From Opitutia bacterium UBA7876 (GTDB lineage Bacteria; Verrucomicrobiota; Verrucomicrobiia; Opitutales; Seribacteraceae), in NCBI GenBank assembly GCA_002500665.1, contig DLRY01000088.1, forward strand, positions 1 through 57,003: 57,003 nucleotides of DNA, written 5' to 3'. Shown here piece after piece: positions 6,193 to 15,778 of this stretch (positions are counted from its first letter, which is position 1; each line of letters starts with the position of its first letter). Both the position numbers and the translations under genes were made by a program. The notes under the pieces are model-generated. The model searched no databases and was not told the origin of the DNA. It was given only the letters and a program-made list of their open reading frames with translations.

Positions 6193-9096
6193 TTACTTCG
6201 GCAGAGCGGCTAGGTACTTCTTGAGAAGATCCTCGGTTACGGACGCTTGCTGATCGAATTTGGCCTTGAAGGCATCGAAGGAGGCCTTGCTTGCCCCGTG
6301 CTTGACCTTGGCCTCGGCGAGAGCCTTTTCCTTTTCGGCGAGGACTTGAGGGGCGCTTTCCCTGAGCTTGAGGGCTTCAAGCACTCCTTTCCGGGCGGCT
6401 ACGACTGCGTTCTCGGCATCCGTCACTTCCTGTTGCTTTTGCGCAATGCGGTTCTCGGTGTCGCTCAAGTCCTGCTTGAGCAGGGCGATGGTCTCGTCGA
6501 ATTTGGCATTGGCTTTGGATAAGACGGAATCCGCTTCCTTGGCGTCCGCCTCCTTCCTGGACATCGAGGCTAGCTGGCCGACTTGATCGATGAATGCGGC
6601 CTTCTTGCCCCTGGCCCGGATAATGGAAGACATTTCCGTTTCCAAGGTGGATACGGTTGCGTTCCTATCGACCACCAGTTTCTTGGCCAGCGCAATTTTT
6701 TCCGGTACCTGACGAAGGGATTCACCCGCCGCCTCGACGGCCTTGGCTGCCGAATTCATGAGACCGTCCGCTTTGCCGAGCAAGTTCTGCAGTTCGTTGA
6801 ATTCGGGCCGGAGATCGTTCAGCTTGGCAAGCTCTGCATGCCTGTCGAGGTTGATCAGTTCCGCCTGCCAGCGGGCCACTTGCCTGTCTGCCGAGTCGAA
6901 GCCCTTGCGCGCCTCATCCAGTTGGGCGGCCGGTCCCTTGAGAGCTTCCCGGGCGGCTTCGAGAGCCTTCTGGCTCGCCGCCAGAGCAGCCTGGGCTTGC
7001 GCCCCAGCCGTCTTGGCCTGACCGTGCAGGGCGACCGATTCCTTGTGGACCTTGCTTCCGGCTTGGGTCTTGGACTTGGCAAGGGAAAGGGCTTCGCTGG
7101 CTGCATCTAGGGCCTTGGCCGCGGCGTCGAGGCCATGGGTGGCGGACGCTACGAGCTTGGCGAACTTATCCATCTCCGCCTTGTGGCGGGCTGAAGTATC
7201 CCTGGCCTGGGCGAATGCTTTCTCCATGGCCGAAAGGGCTTCCTTCTGCTTGTTGAGGGCATCTTGGAAGCTCGGGTCGTCAGCGTTGCCGCTTGCCGCC
7301 TCCTCGGTCTTACGGTGGGCTTCGTGGAGGGAGCTTACGCGCTCGGAGCGGAAGTTCGCCCTCTTGGTCCATTTCTCAAAGGAACGGGAGTGGGAGAGGT
7401 GGCTTTGCTTGGCCTGGGCGAGAGCTTGGGCCTTGGAAACCTTGTCCTTCTGCATGGCGGCCTGGTCGGCGGCCTTGGCCCTTTCTTCCGATTGGGCCTT
7501 CTGGAGAGCGCCGAGAGTTTTCTGCATCTGGGCGGTGGCCGTAGCGAGGTTCGCCTCGGCCTGCTTGGCCTTGGCTGAGGCGTCCGCCTGGGTATTCGCC
7601 GCCTTCGCCTCGGCCTGGGCAAGGGGAGTATGCTTGGCTTTGGCTGCCGTGAGGGTCTTTTGACGGTTTTCCCTGAGCGTAATGGCCCTGGACAAGCGGG
7701 TGGAAAGGGTGGGGGGATTGCCGGTGAGGGAGCCGATTTTCTTTCCGTCTACAGTCTGCCACACGGCGATCTGCCCGGACCAGTCCCCGGCTATGATACG
7801 GGATCCGTCATGGGTGAGGCGGGCTTCCATCGCGATATCGGGAAAAGTTCCCAAGGTCTTGAGGGCCTTGCCTTCCCCGTCCCAGTACTTGACCGTCTTG
7901 TCGCGCCCGGCGGTGACGATCTTGCCCTTGGTGTCGTAGTGAGCCGAAAGCGTTCCTCCGCCGTGGGCCGTCCAGGACTTGAGCTGCTTGCCGTCGATCA
8001 TGTTCCAGATTCGGGCGGTTCCCTCCTCGGAGGAGGACAGAAGGACGTTGGAGTCCGCCCGCCAACTCAAGTCGGTGACGGCTTCCTTGTGGCCGTCGAG
8101 GGTATAGAAGGCGTTGCCGGTGCGGGCTTCCCAGACGTGCAGGCCGCCGTTGCGGTCGGCGGTCGCGAGCAGGATGCCGTCGGGGGAAAAGCGGACTTGC
8201 GTGACCCATTCGGAATGCTTCTTGATCTGGTAGAGGACTTCCCCGCTGACCAAGTCGTAGACCTTGACGATCTTGGAGGGGCTGCCGATGGCCACGAGAG
8301 ACTGGTCGGCGGAAAGGTCGGCCGTAAGGATGGCGTCGTATTCGTCGCCCAAGGTCAGTATGCGCTTGCCGGACTTGAGGTCCCAACCGGCGACTTTTCC
8401 GCTCTTGCCGCCACGGCCTCCGCCTGCGAGGACGATCTTTCCGTTGCGGCTGAATACGAGAGATTCGATGAATCCATCCGGGTAGGGCAGGATGCCTGCC
8501 AGCTTCAGGGTCTCGGTATGGTAGAGAAGGACCTGCTTTTGGCCGGCGATGGCAACGAGGGGCGACCAGGGAGCGGTCGCCATGGCGGGAGCCGCGAAGG
8601 CTCGTTGGGAAACGACGCTGGGCTCCAGGGGCAGATACTCCGGCATGGGAGGAGGACCATCCGGTTTGCCGATGAACCCCGAGCCGAGGGCCAGGTTGAC
8701 GGAAGATTTTTTCTTTTGCATCGGCTTGCCCGATGCAGTGGGGAGAAGGCCCTGGTCGATCCACAGCTTGATCAGAGCGAGCTTGTTATCGGCAATTTTC
8801 TCTCCCCTAGGCGGCATGTGAGGTTCTTCCAAGCGGGCGGAAAGCAAGTATATAAGGCTGTCGGAGGCGTCCCCCGCGACAACCGATTCTCCTGAGCTTC
8901 CACCGGCCAGGATGCCGTTCATACTGGTCAGGTCGAGCCCTCCCTTGGCCTCGTCGGGGTTATGGCAGGAGTTGCAGGATTCCTCGAAAACGGGAAGTAC
9001 GTCGTCTTGGAAATTCGGCTTCTCCGGGCTAGCTCCCAAGGGGAGGAGGGAAAGAGCGGGGGAAAAAAAGAAGACAGGCTTGAGCGGAAGATTCAT
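6193..9096 (-). CDS. Cassette A: PSCyt1-type c-cytochrome, WD40 propeller and long coiled coil
   Basis: A 967-residue exported protein, last gene of cassette A. After a signal peptide (MNLPLKPVFFFSPALSLLPL) comes a planctomycete-type cytochrome c domain with a CNSCH haem site (41-45) and the family ends HMPPRG and LWIDQG (about 93-116). Residues about 165-460 contain WD40 repeats (for example VRFSPDG, LATADRNGGLHVWEARTG, RIWNMIDGK, VKYWDGEG). From about 465 to 960 the chain is an Ala/Lys/Glu/Gln-rich heptad-like coiled coil. I start at the ATG at 9096: it sits just before the signal peptide and 22 bases after the upstream stop, while an earlier in-frame ATG (9168) would run back into the upstream gene. 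A paralogue with a different layout lies at 27899-31096. Function unknown; electron transfer plus scaffolding is inferred. Confidence 0.88.
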   Translation of the reverse strand: MNLPLKPVFFFSPALSLLPLGASPEKPNFQDDVLPVFEESCNSCHNPDEAKGGLDLTSMNGILAGGSSGESVVAGDASDSLIYLLSARLEEPHMPPRGEKIADNKLALIKLWIDQGLLPTASGKPMQKKKSSVNLALGSGFIGKPDGPPPMPEYLPLEPSVVSQRAFAAPAMATAPWSPLVAIAGQKQVLLYHTETLKLAGILPYPDGFIESLVFSRNGKIVLAGGGRGGKSGKVAGWDLKSGKRILTLGDEYDAILTADLSADQSLVAIGSPSKIVKVYDLVSGEVLYQIKKHSEWVTQVRFSPDGILLATADRNGGLHVWEARTGNAFYTLDGHKEAVTDLSWRADSNVLLSSSEEGTARIWNMIDGKQLKSWTAHGGGTLSAHYDTKGKIVTAGRDKTVKYWDGEGKALKTLGTFPDIAMEARLTHDGSRIIAGDWSGQIAVWQTVDGKKIGSLTGNPPTLSTRLSRAITLRENRQKTLTAAKAKHTPLAQAEAKAANTQADASAKAKQAEANLATATAQMQKTLGALQKAQSEERAKAADQAAMQKDKVSKAQALAQAKQSHLSHSRSFEKWTKRANFRSERVSSLHEAHRKTEEAASGNADDPSFQDALNKQKEALSAMEKAFAQARDTSARHKAEMDKFAKLVASATHGLDAAAKALDAASEALSLAKSKTQAGSKVHKESVALHGQAKTAGAQAQAALAASQKALEAAREALKGPAAQLDEARKGFDSADRQVARWQAELINLDRHAELAKLNDLRPEFNELQNLLGKADGLMNSAAKAVEAAGESLRQVPEKIALAKKLVVDRNATVSTLETEMSSIIRARGKKAAFIDQVGQLASMSRKEADAKEADSVLSKANAKFDETIALLKQDLSDTENRIAQKQQEVTDAENAVVAARKGVLEALKLRESAPQVLAEKEKALAEAKVKHGASKASFDAFKAKFDQQASVTEDLLKKYLAALPK

Positions 9097-9118
9097 GGTG
9101 CTTTCGCGCTTGTCCGGA

Positions 9119-11803
9119 CTAATGATTGAAGATGAATTCCTTGGAATTGAGAAGGGCCCAGAAGACATCCTCGAGCGATTCGGCGGGCGACTCGGAGCCG
9201 GCCAGTGAAGCCAGGAGATTGGCCCGTTCGGCTGGCCTGGGTTTGCGCGAGTAGCAACGGGCGTAGAGGTTGTCGAGGATTTGCTCGGGATTCTTGCCGT
9301 CCTTAAGAAGGTTGCGGACGACCTTACCCTGCCGGATACGGGAGTTGGTAGCCTCGCCGTTGAGAAGATGAAGAGCCTGGGACAGGCTGGGTTCCATCAC
9401 CACCTCGCAGGAACAAACCGTTTCCCGGGTGGCCCGGCCGAAGGTGGTGAGGAAATAATTGCTCACCCTTCCGTCGGCGATCTGAATCGCCTTGGCCCCG
9501 AGGGGCAGGCCCTGAAACTTGTTCTTGGTTTCCGTGACCTGGGAAATGACGTCGAGCAGGACCTCGGCCCTGAGCCTTCGAAGGTGGGATCTGGCAAAGT
9601 TCCTCAGGTCGTCCTTGTTGGACTCGGTAGGGGCGCTGGAGAGCTGGTAGGTGCGGGAATTGCAGACGTCGCGGACGAGTTTCTTGAAATCGTAGTCGTA
9701 CTCCGTGAAGCGCCTGGCCAACTCATCCAGAAGCTGGGGATTCGAGGGCGGGTTGGAAACCCGGACGTCGTCAACCGGCTCGATGATTCCCTGGCCGAAG
9801 AAATGGGCCCACACGATATTGGCCAGGTTACGGGCGAAGAACGGATTTTCGGGCGAGGCCAGCCAGTTTGCTAGGGCTACCCGGCGGTCGTCGCCCCTCT
9901 TGAGCTCGGGCGCGTCCCCGCCGAGGAACTTGGGCGGCATGGGTTCCTTGTGGACTGGGTGGTTGATCTCCCCGCTCTTGCGGTTGTAGATGATGGACTC
10001 CCGGGGGTCGGCGGCCCTCTTGCGGCCGATCTGGCTGAAGAAGGAGGCGAACGAGTAGTAGTCGTCCTGAGTCCACTGGTCGAAGGGATGGTTGTGGCAC
10101 TGGGCGCACTGGATGCGCATCCCCATGAATACCTGGGCCACGTTTTCGGTGATCTTGAGGTTGTCGCGCTCCACTTGGTAATAATTGGTGGAGGGGTTGA
10201 CGAAAGTACCGCCGGTGGAGGTGAGCAACTCGCGGACGATCCGGTCCATAGGTACGTTGTTGGCGATCCTGTCCTTGAGCCAGTTGAAGTAGAGGAGGGT
10301 AGCCTTATAGCTCATGCCTTGGTTGTCGTCAGTCTGGATCTGCAGAAGCTCGGCAAACTTCATGACCCACATCTCGGTGAATTCCTTGCGCTCAAGCAGG
10401 CGGTCCACGAGCTTGGCCCGCTTGTCGGGGGATTGATCCGCCATAAAGCTGTCGTAGGTTTCCCGGTCGGGGAGGACTCCCGTTATGTCGAGCGCGACCC
10501 TGCGGACGAACACCTCGTCGGAGCAGATTTCCGAGGGCGTTATGCGGAGCTTGTGAAGCTTGTCGTGCACGAGGCCGTCGATGTAGTTGTTGGCGGGGAC
10601 GACGGGCTTTTGGTATTTAAGGTTCTCGGGGATGACCACCACCTGAACGCCGACTGTGAAGACATTGAACCGGGCCATCACGAAGGCCTCCCCTCTCTTG
10701 CCGGCCGTTATGAGGCCCTTTTCATCGATGGAAGCCGAGACGTCGTTGCTCGACTGGAATACGGTCAAGGGGGTTACGTCGCGGGTGGTGCCGTCCGAGT
10801 AGTGGGCCAGCACGGTCATTTGCTGGGTAGAGCCATTGCCTTCAAGCAGGGCGTCTGGGGGGAAGAACTCGATCTTCTCGGGCTTGGCCACGTCCTCGGG
10901 ATCATTGGGCACGCCGTCCCGGAGCCATCCGACGAGTGTCTTCCAGTGCGAGCTTCCCTTCTCGAAGAGCTTGCCCCCAGTATGGGGCACGGCCCCAATG
11001 GACTTTTCAACGAGCATGCTTTCCTCGGGAATGGCAAGGTTGATGCGGCGCGTTCCCTCCTCCCGCGTGATCCGAAAATGGTCGCCTTTCGGGTCGTATC
11101 CGAAGAGGGAGAGCATGAACCGATCCTGTCCCCTGGCCGACCCATGGCAGGAGCCGGAGTTGCAACCGGCCTTCATAAAGACGGGCATGACGTCGAGGTT
11201 GAAGCTGATGGGCCTCTCGGCGGTGGCTTGAACCACCTCTATGGGAATGGTCTTCTGCAGGCCACGATAGGCGACCCTAAGCTCGGTCTTACCGTCCTTG
11301 ATCGGATAGAGTGTGTGGTTCTTCCACTCGGCGGTACCTTTTTCGAGGAGGGTATAGTTTGATTCCGCCGTAACGTCTAGGGTAACGTCGTCGTCGAAGG
11401 TAGCCCTAACGACGATTGAATTGAAGTCTTCCTTGGTTTGTAGCTTTACCAACTGGGGATAGGCGTCAAGCCGGACGAGTTTCCTGCCGGTCGGTTGGAC
11501 CGCGACTTTCTCCGTTGGGGCTTCTTGGCCGATTCCAACGGTGGCTTTGGGGTCATTGGTCCGGTTTTCGTCGAGATGCGGAGCAGGTTTTTTTTCCAAA
11601 GGGTCCGCTGTGGGAATGGGCGTTGATTCAGTTAGTGAAGTCTGGGCGGGGGATGGCTTCGGCTCGGCCTTGGGAGGGATGGGAGCGGTTGGTTTCGGCT
11701 CAGTGGTGGTTGGAGCCGGATTGGGATTGGCTTCGGCCGCCGGGGCAGAGGGCCCGGGGTTGCCGAGCAGAGCGAGGGGGAAAAGAAAGAGGAGAATTTT
11801 CAT
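9119..11803 (-). CDS. Cassette A: DUF1549/DUF1553 protein with Ig-like and cytochrome-like segments
   Basis: An 894-residue secreted protein. A signal peptide (MKILLFLFPLALLG) is followed by an unusual Pro/Thr/Lys-rich linker (about 17-105) and a bacterial Ig-like region. A CNSGSCHG motif near residue 215 is a C-x4-CH site, and a second Ig-like domain precedes DUF1549 (from about residue 430: DEVFVRRVALDITGVLP). A classical haem motif CAQCH with NHPFDQW follows near 565, and DUF1553 makes up the rest (NPFFARNLANIVWAHFFGQG, SRTYQLSS, EVLLDVI). DUF1549 and DUF1553 occur almost only together in PVC bacteria and have no proven activity. The gene begins 8 bases after the PPC gene's stop codon and continues into the cytochrome-WD40 gene, so the cassette looks like one operon. 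Its paralogue at 21694 lacks the proline-rich linker. Confidence 0.92.
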   Translation of the reverse strand: MKILLFLFPLALLGNPGPSAPAAEANPNPAPTTTEPKPTAPIPPKAEPKPSPAQTSLTESTPIPTADPLEKKPAPHLDENRTNDPKATVGIGQEAPTEKVAVQPTGRKLVRLDAYPQLVKLQTKEDFNSIVVRATFDDDVTLDVTAESNYTLLEKGTAEWKNHTLYPIKDGKTELRVAYRGLQKTIPIEVVQATAERPISFNLDVMPVFMKAGCNSGSCHGSARGQDRFMLSLFGYDPKGDHFRITREEGTRRINLAIPEESMLVEKSIGAVPHTGGKLFEKGSSHWKTLVGWLRDGVPNDPEDVAKPEKIEFFPPDALLEGNGSTQQMTVLAHYSDGTTRDVTPLTVFQSSNDVSASIDEKGLITAGKRGEAFVMARFNVFTVGVQVVVIPENLKYQKPVVPANNYIDGLVHDKLHKLRITPSEICSDEVFVRRVALDITGVLPDRETYDSFMADQSPDKRAKLVDRLLERKEFTEMWVMKFAELLQIQTDDNQGMSYKATLLYFNWLKDRIANNVPMDRIVRELLTSTGGTFVNPSTNYYQVERDNLKITENVAQVFMGMRIQCAQCHNHPFDQWTQDDYYSFASFFSQIGRKRAADPRESIIYNRKSGEINHPVHKEPMPPKFLGGDAPELKRGDDRRVALANWLASPENPFFARNLANIVWAHFFGQGIIEPVDDVRVSNPPSNPQLLDELARRFTEYDYDFKKLVRDVCNSRTYQLSSAPTESNKDDLRNFARSHLRRLRAEVLLDVISQVTETKNKFQGLPLGAKAIQIADGRVSNYFLTTFGRATRETVCSCEVVMEPSLSQALHLLNGEATNSRIRQGKVVRNLLKDGKNPEQILDNLYARCYSRKPRPAERANLLASLAGSESPAESLEDVFWALLNSKEFIFNH

Positions 11804-11810
11804 GCCGGGT

Positions 11811-14252
11811 TCAGTTCGAGCCTCCCTGGGCCGAGAGCCTCAGTTGTTCCAGCCTGCTCAGAGGTTTTTTCTTGGCCGGAGCGGGTTTGGCCTCGGCGAC
11901 TTCCTTGGGCTTTGGTTTGGCCGGCGCCTTGGGCTTGGGGGGAGGGTTGTCGAGGCGGATCTGGCCGCCTTGCCCGACGGTATGGGTGATCAGTTCCCCC
12001 GACATGGGCACTCTAACGAAACAGAAGAGGTTTTTGGTCAAGCCGGCCCGGGCCTTGTCCTCGGTCTGGATGGGGAAACTGAGCTGGGAGGTGTTGGCGT
12101 CGAACTCGATCTTGGTAGTGGCGGAGAACGGGGGCAGGCCTTTCAGTTCGGCAGTGGCCAAACCTTCGAAGGGTCTGCGCACGTTGAGGTCGCAGATCAT
12201 TTCTCCCTCCTTGCCCCGTTGCACGGCGGCCATTTTGATTTTCATGGAAACGAAGGGTTCCTCGACCCTCAGGTCGATGAAGTCGGAGGCGACTCTCCAA
12301 ATACCGCCTCCAGGCGCTCCCGTTTCCGCTTGTACGCCGATTTTCCACGTACCCAGGGCGGTCCCTCCATTAGCGGTCAGGGCATAGTAGCCGACCGACT
12401 TGCCCTCGGCAATGCTGATGGAGCTTTTGGCACCGATACCGGGCGGGCGCGTGAGGATGCGCACGGTGATCGCCTTGGTGAAGTTGGCGTCCCGGACGAT
12501 CTCGACCTTGATGTTTTGCGAACCGCTCCTTACAATGGGGTTGACCGGCTGGTGAAGCTTGACCTTGAAGGGGATGGGATCGACGACCGCAACCGCGAGG
12601 CGGGAGAGCTTGGTGTCATAGTAAGTGCGGTTGTTGGGAGGGCCGTAGACGAGGGCAACGTCGTGCTTGAAGCCCCCCGAGACCTTGACTTTCTTCTCGG
12701 CGTTTTCGTGGACGAGGCTCAGGTCCACGAGGGATTGCCCCAAGGGGGCGTCCTTGGCGGCGCGCAAAAGGATGGGCGTGCTGGTGAAGGCTCCGTTGAC
12801 GGGCGGAGCTTCCATGGTTACGCCGGCGGGAAGGTTGCGGGCCAATATCTCAAGGTCTCCACTGAAGCTCTTGCGGCTTATGTTTAAAGCGGTGGCTACT
12901 TGGTTCCCTCGCGCTATGGGGAGCATTTGCCGGGTCTGGGTGTCCCGGTTTCGAAACATCGGGATGGACGCGGAAACTTCGGGGGCGAGGCGATGGGTTT
13001 CGATTCGATAGACATGCCTTGGGCTTCCCTTGCTCAAATGATCCGTGATTCTGAGCAAGTATTCTCCATCCTTAGGGAAAGTGTAGGTAAGAACACTGTC
13101 CGGCCCGTTTGAGGAATCGTCGTTGCCGACGAGTGACTTGCGCTCTCCGTCGTAGAGAGTCAATACCGGATCGAGGGGAGAGGCAACCGCCCGGGCCATG
13201 GCCCGAATGTAGTATCTTTGTCCCTTCTTGGCATGAAACCGAAAGTAATCGATGTCACCGTCCTCCTGAATGATTCCGTCGAAAGCAAGGGGGAGGGCCA
13301 GCTCGGTTGCGGTCGCCACCTTCCAGCTTTGGTTTGGCTCGGCCTCGCGAACGGATGGAAAGGAAGAGACGCGAATTCGGTTGGGACTGGGGGAAGAAAG
13401 GTTGTTTTCAAGGTGGTGGTAGGCAAAAACGTCGTCAATGGGGTCAGCAGGCAAGGTGATCTTAGCCTTGAAATCTCCCTTTGCATCACCAATGAAACTG
13501 AATTCTTGAGTCTTGCCCGCCTCCCCGCCTGCTGGAAAAACGACCAAGGGACGTGGAAAGCTTCCAACGTGAACTCGGTAGTTGAAATTTCCGGATCCTT
13601 TGTAGGATGAATCTCGCACTTCGATGCGGTAGACTCCGTCGGTCGGAGCGATTACGCTCAAGGTGCTGTCCTGCAAAAGCAACTCGGTGTCGTCAGAGGT
13701 GGCGAGCTCGAAACGCGCTTCGTCGAGAACCGCGACGTAAGGATCGAAGAGGGCTCCCGACAAACGGATTGCCTCGACTTCGACGCTGATTCGTTGGCCC
13801 TTGGAGGCATTGATTTCAAAGTAATCGACGTCCTCGCTCAAAATGACCCCGTTGACCGTGGAGTTGAGCGAGATGGGTTGCGCCTCGTCGAAGGCGGAAT
13901 TGGGTTCCTCCTCCTTGACGTTGGGGTAGGGGCTGACCCAGAAGGTGTAAAGGTTACTGAGCCCCTCGTTGGTTCGGATTCGGAGCTTATGCTGGCCGAG
14001 AGGCGCGTCCTTGGCTATCTCCAGGGCAACCTTCAGGACGGTCGATTTCTCTCCCTCGATTTTGGTCGTCCGGATTCCCTCGCCGTAGAATAGAAACTCG
14101 GTCGCTTGGTCGAGCCTCTGTCCGCGGACGATAATCTCCTGGGTCGAGCCTGCCTGTCCGCCCCTGGGCAGGAGTGACGAAATGATGGGCTCGGTTGCAA
14201 AGAGGGTGCCGGCGAGCAGAAAGCCGGCAAAAAGCGAAGTAATCTTCTTCAT
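11811..14252 (-). CDS. Cassette A: PPC-domain (pre-peptidase C-terminal) secreted protein
   Basis: An 813-residue exported protein beginning MKKITSLFAGFLLAGTLFA. An IPT/TIG-like strand set (LLPRGGQAGSTQEIIVRGQ) leads into two PPC-type beta-jelly-roll domains, recognisable by VDYFEINASKGQRISVEVEA, YRIEVRDSSY, IDYFRFHAKKGQRYYIRAMA and YLLRITD. Further Ig-like beta regions follow and the protein ends in a Pro/Lys/Ala-rich tail. PPC domains are found in extracellular enzymes and PVC surface proteins and probably bind ligands or partners. I set the start at the ATG at 14252 in front of the signal peptide; the frame stays open further upstream but that part has no protein-like composition. Eighty-three bases separate it from the DUF1501 gene. 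The cassette B counterpart is 24232-27894, which carries extra coiled coils. Confidence 0.88.
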   Translation of the reverse strand: MKKITSLFAGFLLAGTLFATEPIISSLLPRGGQAGSTQEIIVRGQRLDQATEFLFYGEGIRTTKIEGEKSTVLKVALEIAKDAPLGQHKLRIRTNEGLSNLYTFWVSPYPNVKEEEPNSAFDEAQPISLNSTVNGVILSEDVDYFEINASKGQRISVEVEAIRLSGALFDPYVAVLDEARFELATSDDTELLLQDSTLSVIAPTDGVYRIEVRDSSYKGSGNFNYRVHVGSFPRPLVVFPAGGEAGKTQEFSFIGDAKGDFKAKITLPADPIDDVFAYHHLENNLSSPSPNRIRVSSFPSVREAEPNQSWKVATATELALPLAFDGIIQEDGDIDYFRFHAKKGQRYYIRAMARAVASPLDPVLTLYDGERKSLVGNDDSSNGPDSVLTYTFPKDGEYLLRITDHLSKGSPRHVYRIETHRLAPEVSASIPMFRNRDTQTRQMLPIARGNQVATALNISRKSFSGDLEILARNLPAGVTMEAPPVNGAFTSTPILLRAAKDAPLGQSLVDLSLVHENAEKKVKVSGGFKHDVALVYGPPNNRTYYDTKLSRLAVAVVDPIPFKVKLHQPVNPIVRSGSQNIKVEIVRDANFTKAITVRILTRPPGIGAKSSISIAEGKSVGYYALTANGGTALGTWKIGVQAETGAPGGGIWRVASDFIDLRVEEPFVSMKIKMAAVQRGKEGEMICDLNVRRPFEGLATAELKGLPPFSATTKIEFDANTSQLSFPIQTEDKARAGLTKNLFCFVRVPMSGELITHTVGQGGQIRLDNPPPKPKAPAKPKPKEVAEAKPAPAKKKPLSRLEQLRLSAQGGSN

Positions 14253-14335
14253 GGGCACGGTATTTGGGAATCCCCTGGAGAACGCTTCTCGAGGAAACTC
14301 ACGGTTGATGGAAACCCTCGTTGAACAAGGGAAGG

Positions 14336-15652
14336 CTAGGCGAGCAGTTCCTTGATGACCTTGCCACCGTCCACGATTTCCATGGGCCGGTCGCCGGGAG
14401 CCATGAGTTCCTTGTCGGCCACGATGCCGATCCGGTCGTAGACGGTAGTGGCCAGATCCTCGACGGAGAGGGGGTTTTCCTCGGGAGCGGTTGCGAATGC
14501 GTCGGACGAGCCGTAGACTTGGCCGCGGGTGATGCCGCCACCGGCGAGAACCACGCTGAAGACGCGCGGGTAGTGGTCGCGTCCGCTGTCCTTGTTGATC
14601 TTGGGGGTACGGCCGAACTCGGATGACATCATGACCAAGGTGCTGTCGAGCAAGCCTCTCTCGTCCAGGTCTGAAATGAGGGCCGCGAAGGCTTGGTCGA
14701 GTACCGGTCCCTGGTTGTTGAAGGCGGCCTCGATGTTCTGGTGGTTGTCCCAACCGCCGTAGGTCATGGAGACGAAGCGAACTCCGGATTCCACGAGGCG
14801 TCGCGAGAGCAACATGCGCTGACCCGCGGTGTTTTTGCCGTAGCGTTCCTTGATTTTGTCGCTTTCCTTGCTCATGTCGAAAGCCTCGCGGGCCTCCTTG
14901 GAGCTAATGAGTGAATAAGCTTCGTTGTAAAATTTGTCCATCGCTCCGAGGGCGTCGGATTTCTCCACCTTGCGGAAGTGTCCGTCTACGGTGTCCAGAA
15001 GACTGCGGCGCTTGGAAAAACGGTCGTCGCCTATGCCGTCGGGAAGGGAGAGGTCCCTCACCTTGAAGTTGTCGGAGGACGGATCGGAGCCCAAGCCGAA
15101 GGGACCGTAGGAGGAACTGAGGTATCCGCTGCCGGCGAACTCATTGGGAACATTGGGTACGCAGACATATGGAGGGAGGTTCTTTCTCGAGCCGAGCTCA
15201 TGGGAAACGACGGCCCCAAAACTTGGGAACTTGACGGCAGGGCTGGGACGGTAACCGGTGAACATGTTGTGGGTGCCCCGCTCGTGGGCGGCCTCCCCAT
15301 GGGTCATGGATCGGCAAACGGTGATCTTGTCGGCGATCTTGGCCGAATGTTTGAAATTCTCGGAGAAGCGCACGCCGGGAATCTTGGTCGGGATGCTCTT
15401 GAAGGGACCGCGGTACTCGAGGGGAGCGTAGGGCTTCGGATCCCATGACTCCTGATGGGCCATTCCGCCCGGCAGGTAAATGTGGATGACGTTCTTGGCC
15501 GGCCCTTCCTTGGACTCGTAGAACTTCTGGGCTCCGTGCGCCTTCATCTGCAAAAAACCAGGCAGGGTCAGTCCCAGTCCCCCGATGAATCCAACGTGCA
15601 TAAACTCGCGACGCGAGAAGTGATTCGGCAATTCAAAGCATTTGTCGTTCAT
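14336..15652 (-). CDS. Cassette A: DUF1501 family protein (Tat signal)
   Basis: A 438-residue member of DUF1501, the first gene of cassette A. It has a twin-arginine motif (SRREFMHVG, about 13-21) and the family core: IHIYLPGGMAHQESWDPKP (about 56-74), HERGTHNMFTGYRP, GVRFVSMTYGGWDNHQ, and near the end SSEFGRTPKINKDSGRDHYP followed by VLAGGGITRGQVYG. DUF1501 shares the fold of the alkaline phosphatase/sulfatase superfamily, but no substrate is known. It is typically encoded beside DUF1549/DUF1553 genes, as here. The start at 15652 gives the complete N-terminal region. The Shine-Dalgarno is weak; a sigma70-like promoter lies 40-66 bases upstream in an AT-rich gap. Confidence 0.92.
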   Translation of the reverse strand: MNDKCFELPNHFSRREFMHVGFIGGLGLTLPGFLQMKAHGAQKFYESKEGPAKNVIHIYLPGGMAHQESWDPKPYAPLEYRGPFKSIPTKIPGVRFSENFKHSAKIADKITVCRSMTHGEAAHERGTHNMFTGYRPSPAVKFPSFGAVVSHELGSRKNLPPYVCVPNVPNEFAGSGYLSSSYGPFGLGSDPSSDNFKVRDLSLPDGIGDDRFSKRRSLLDTVDGHFRKVEKSDALGAMDKFYNEAYSLISSKEAREAFDMSKESDKIKERYGKNTAGQRMLLSRRLVESGVRFVSMTYGGWDNHQNIEAAFNNQGPVLDQAFAALISDLDERGLLDSTLVMMSSEFGRTPKINKDSGRDHYPRVFSVVLAGGGITRGQVYGSSDAFATAPEENPLSVEDLATTVYDRIGIVADKELMAPGDRPMEIVDGGKVIKELLA

Positions 15653-15690
15653 GATGTTTGGTTCCAGCTGAAGTTACAGTTTATTCGTTT

Positions 15691-15718
15691 AGTATATTGC
15701 AAAGTAATATCTGATCAA
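15691..15718 (-). promoter_or_regulatory. Candidate sigma70-type promoter for cassette A
   Basis: Reading leftward, TTGATC (15718-15713) and TATACT (15696-15691) are separated by 16 bp. The -10 matches consensus at five of six bases and the -35 at four. Transcription would start near 15684, about 30 bases before the DUF1501 ATG at 15652. The surrounding 200 bp are strongly AT-rich, unlike the coding flanks. Confidence 0.45.
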
Positions 15719-15748
15719 GCGGGTTTTAACCCTGTTTTTTTATATTTT

Positions 15749-15778
15749 TTGACGGGGGTAATTTAAGAAATTTGCAAT
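15749..15778 (+). promoter_or_regulatory. Candidate promoter for the RHH-MscS-secretin operon
   Basis: Reading rightward, TTGACG (15749-15754, five of six consensus bases) is followed after 18 bp by TGCAAT (15773-15778, four of six). That would give a leader of about 90 bases before the ATG at 15877. The gap is so AT-rich (for example 15786-15832) that other -10 elements are possible. It lies back to back with the leftward cassette A promoter. Confidence 0.3.

Noticed and set aside
9950..11362. Long open frame of 470 codons antisense to the cassette A DUF1549/DUF1553 gene
   Set aside because: The sense strand encodes a clearly conserved protein; the antisense product is rich in Val/Gly/His/Asp with no motif, as expected from GC-rich coding DNA read backwards.
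11541..12887. Long open frame antisense to the cassette A PPC gene, continuing across the DUF1549 start
   Set aside because: It crosses a real gene boundary on the other strand and has a low-complexity Gly/Val/Leu-rich product without a recognisable fold.
15721..15750. GGGTTTTAACCC followed by T-rich DNA, resembling a small rightward terminator
   Set aside because: The stem is only four to five bases and no rightward gene ends nearby; more likely part of the AT-rich promoter gap.
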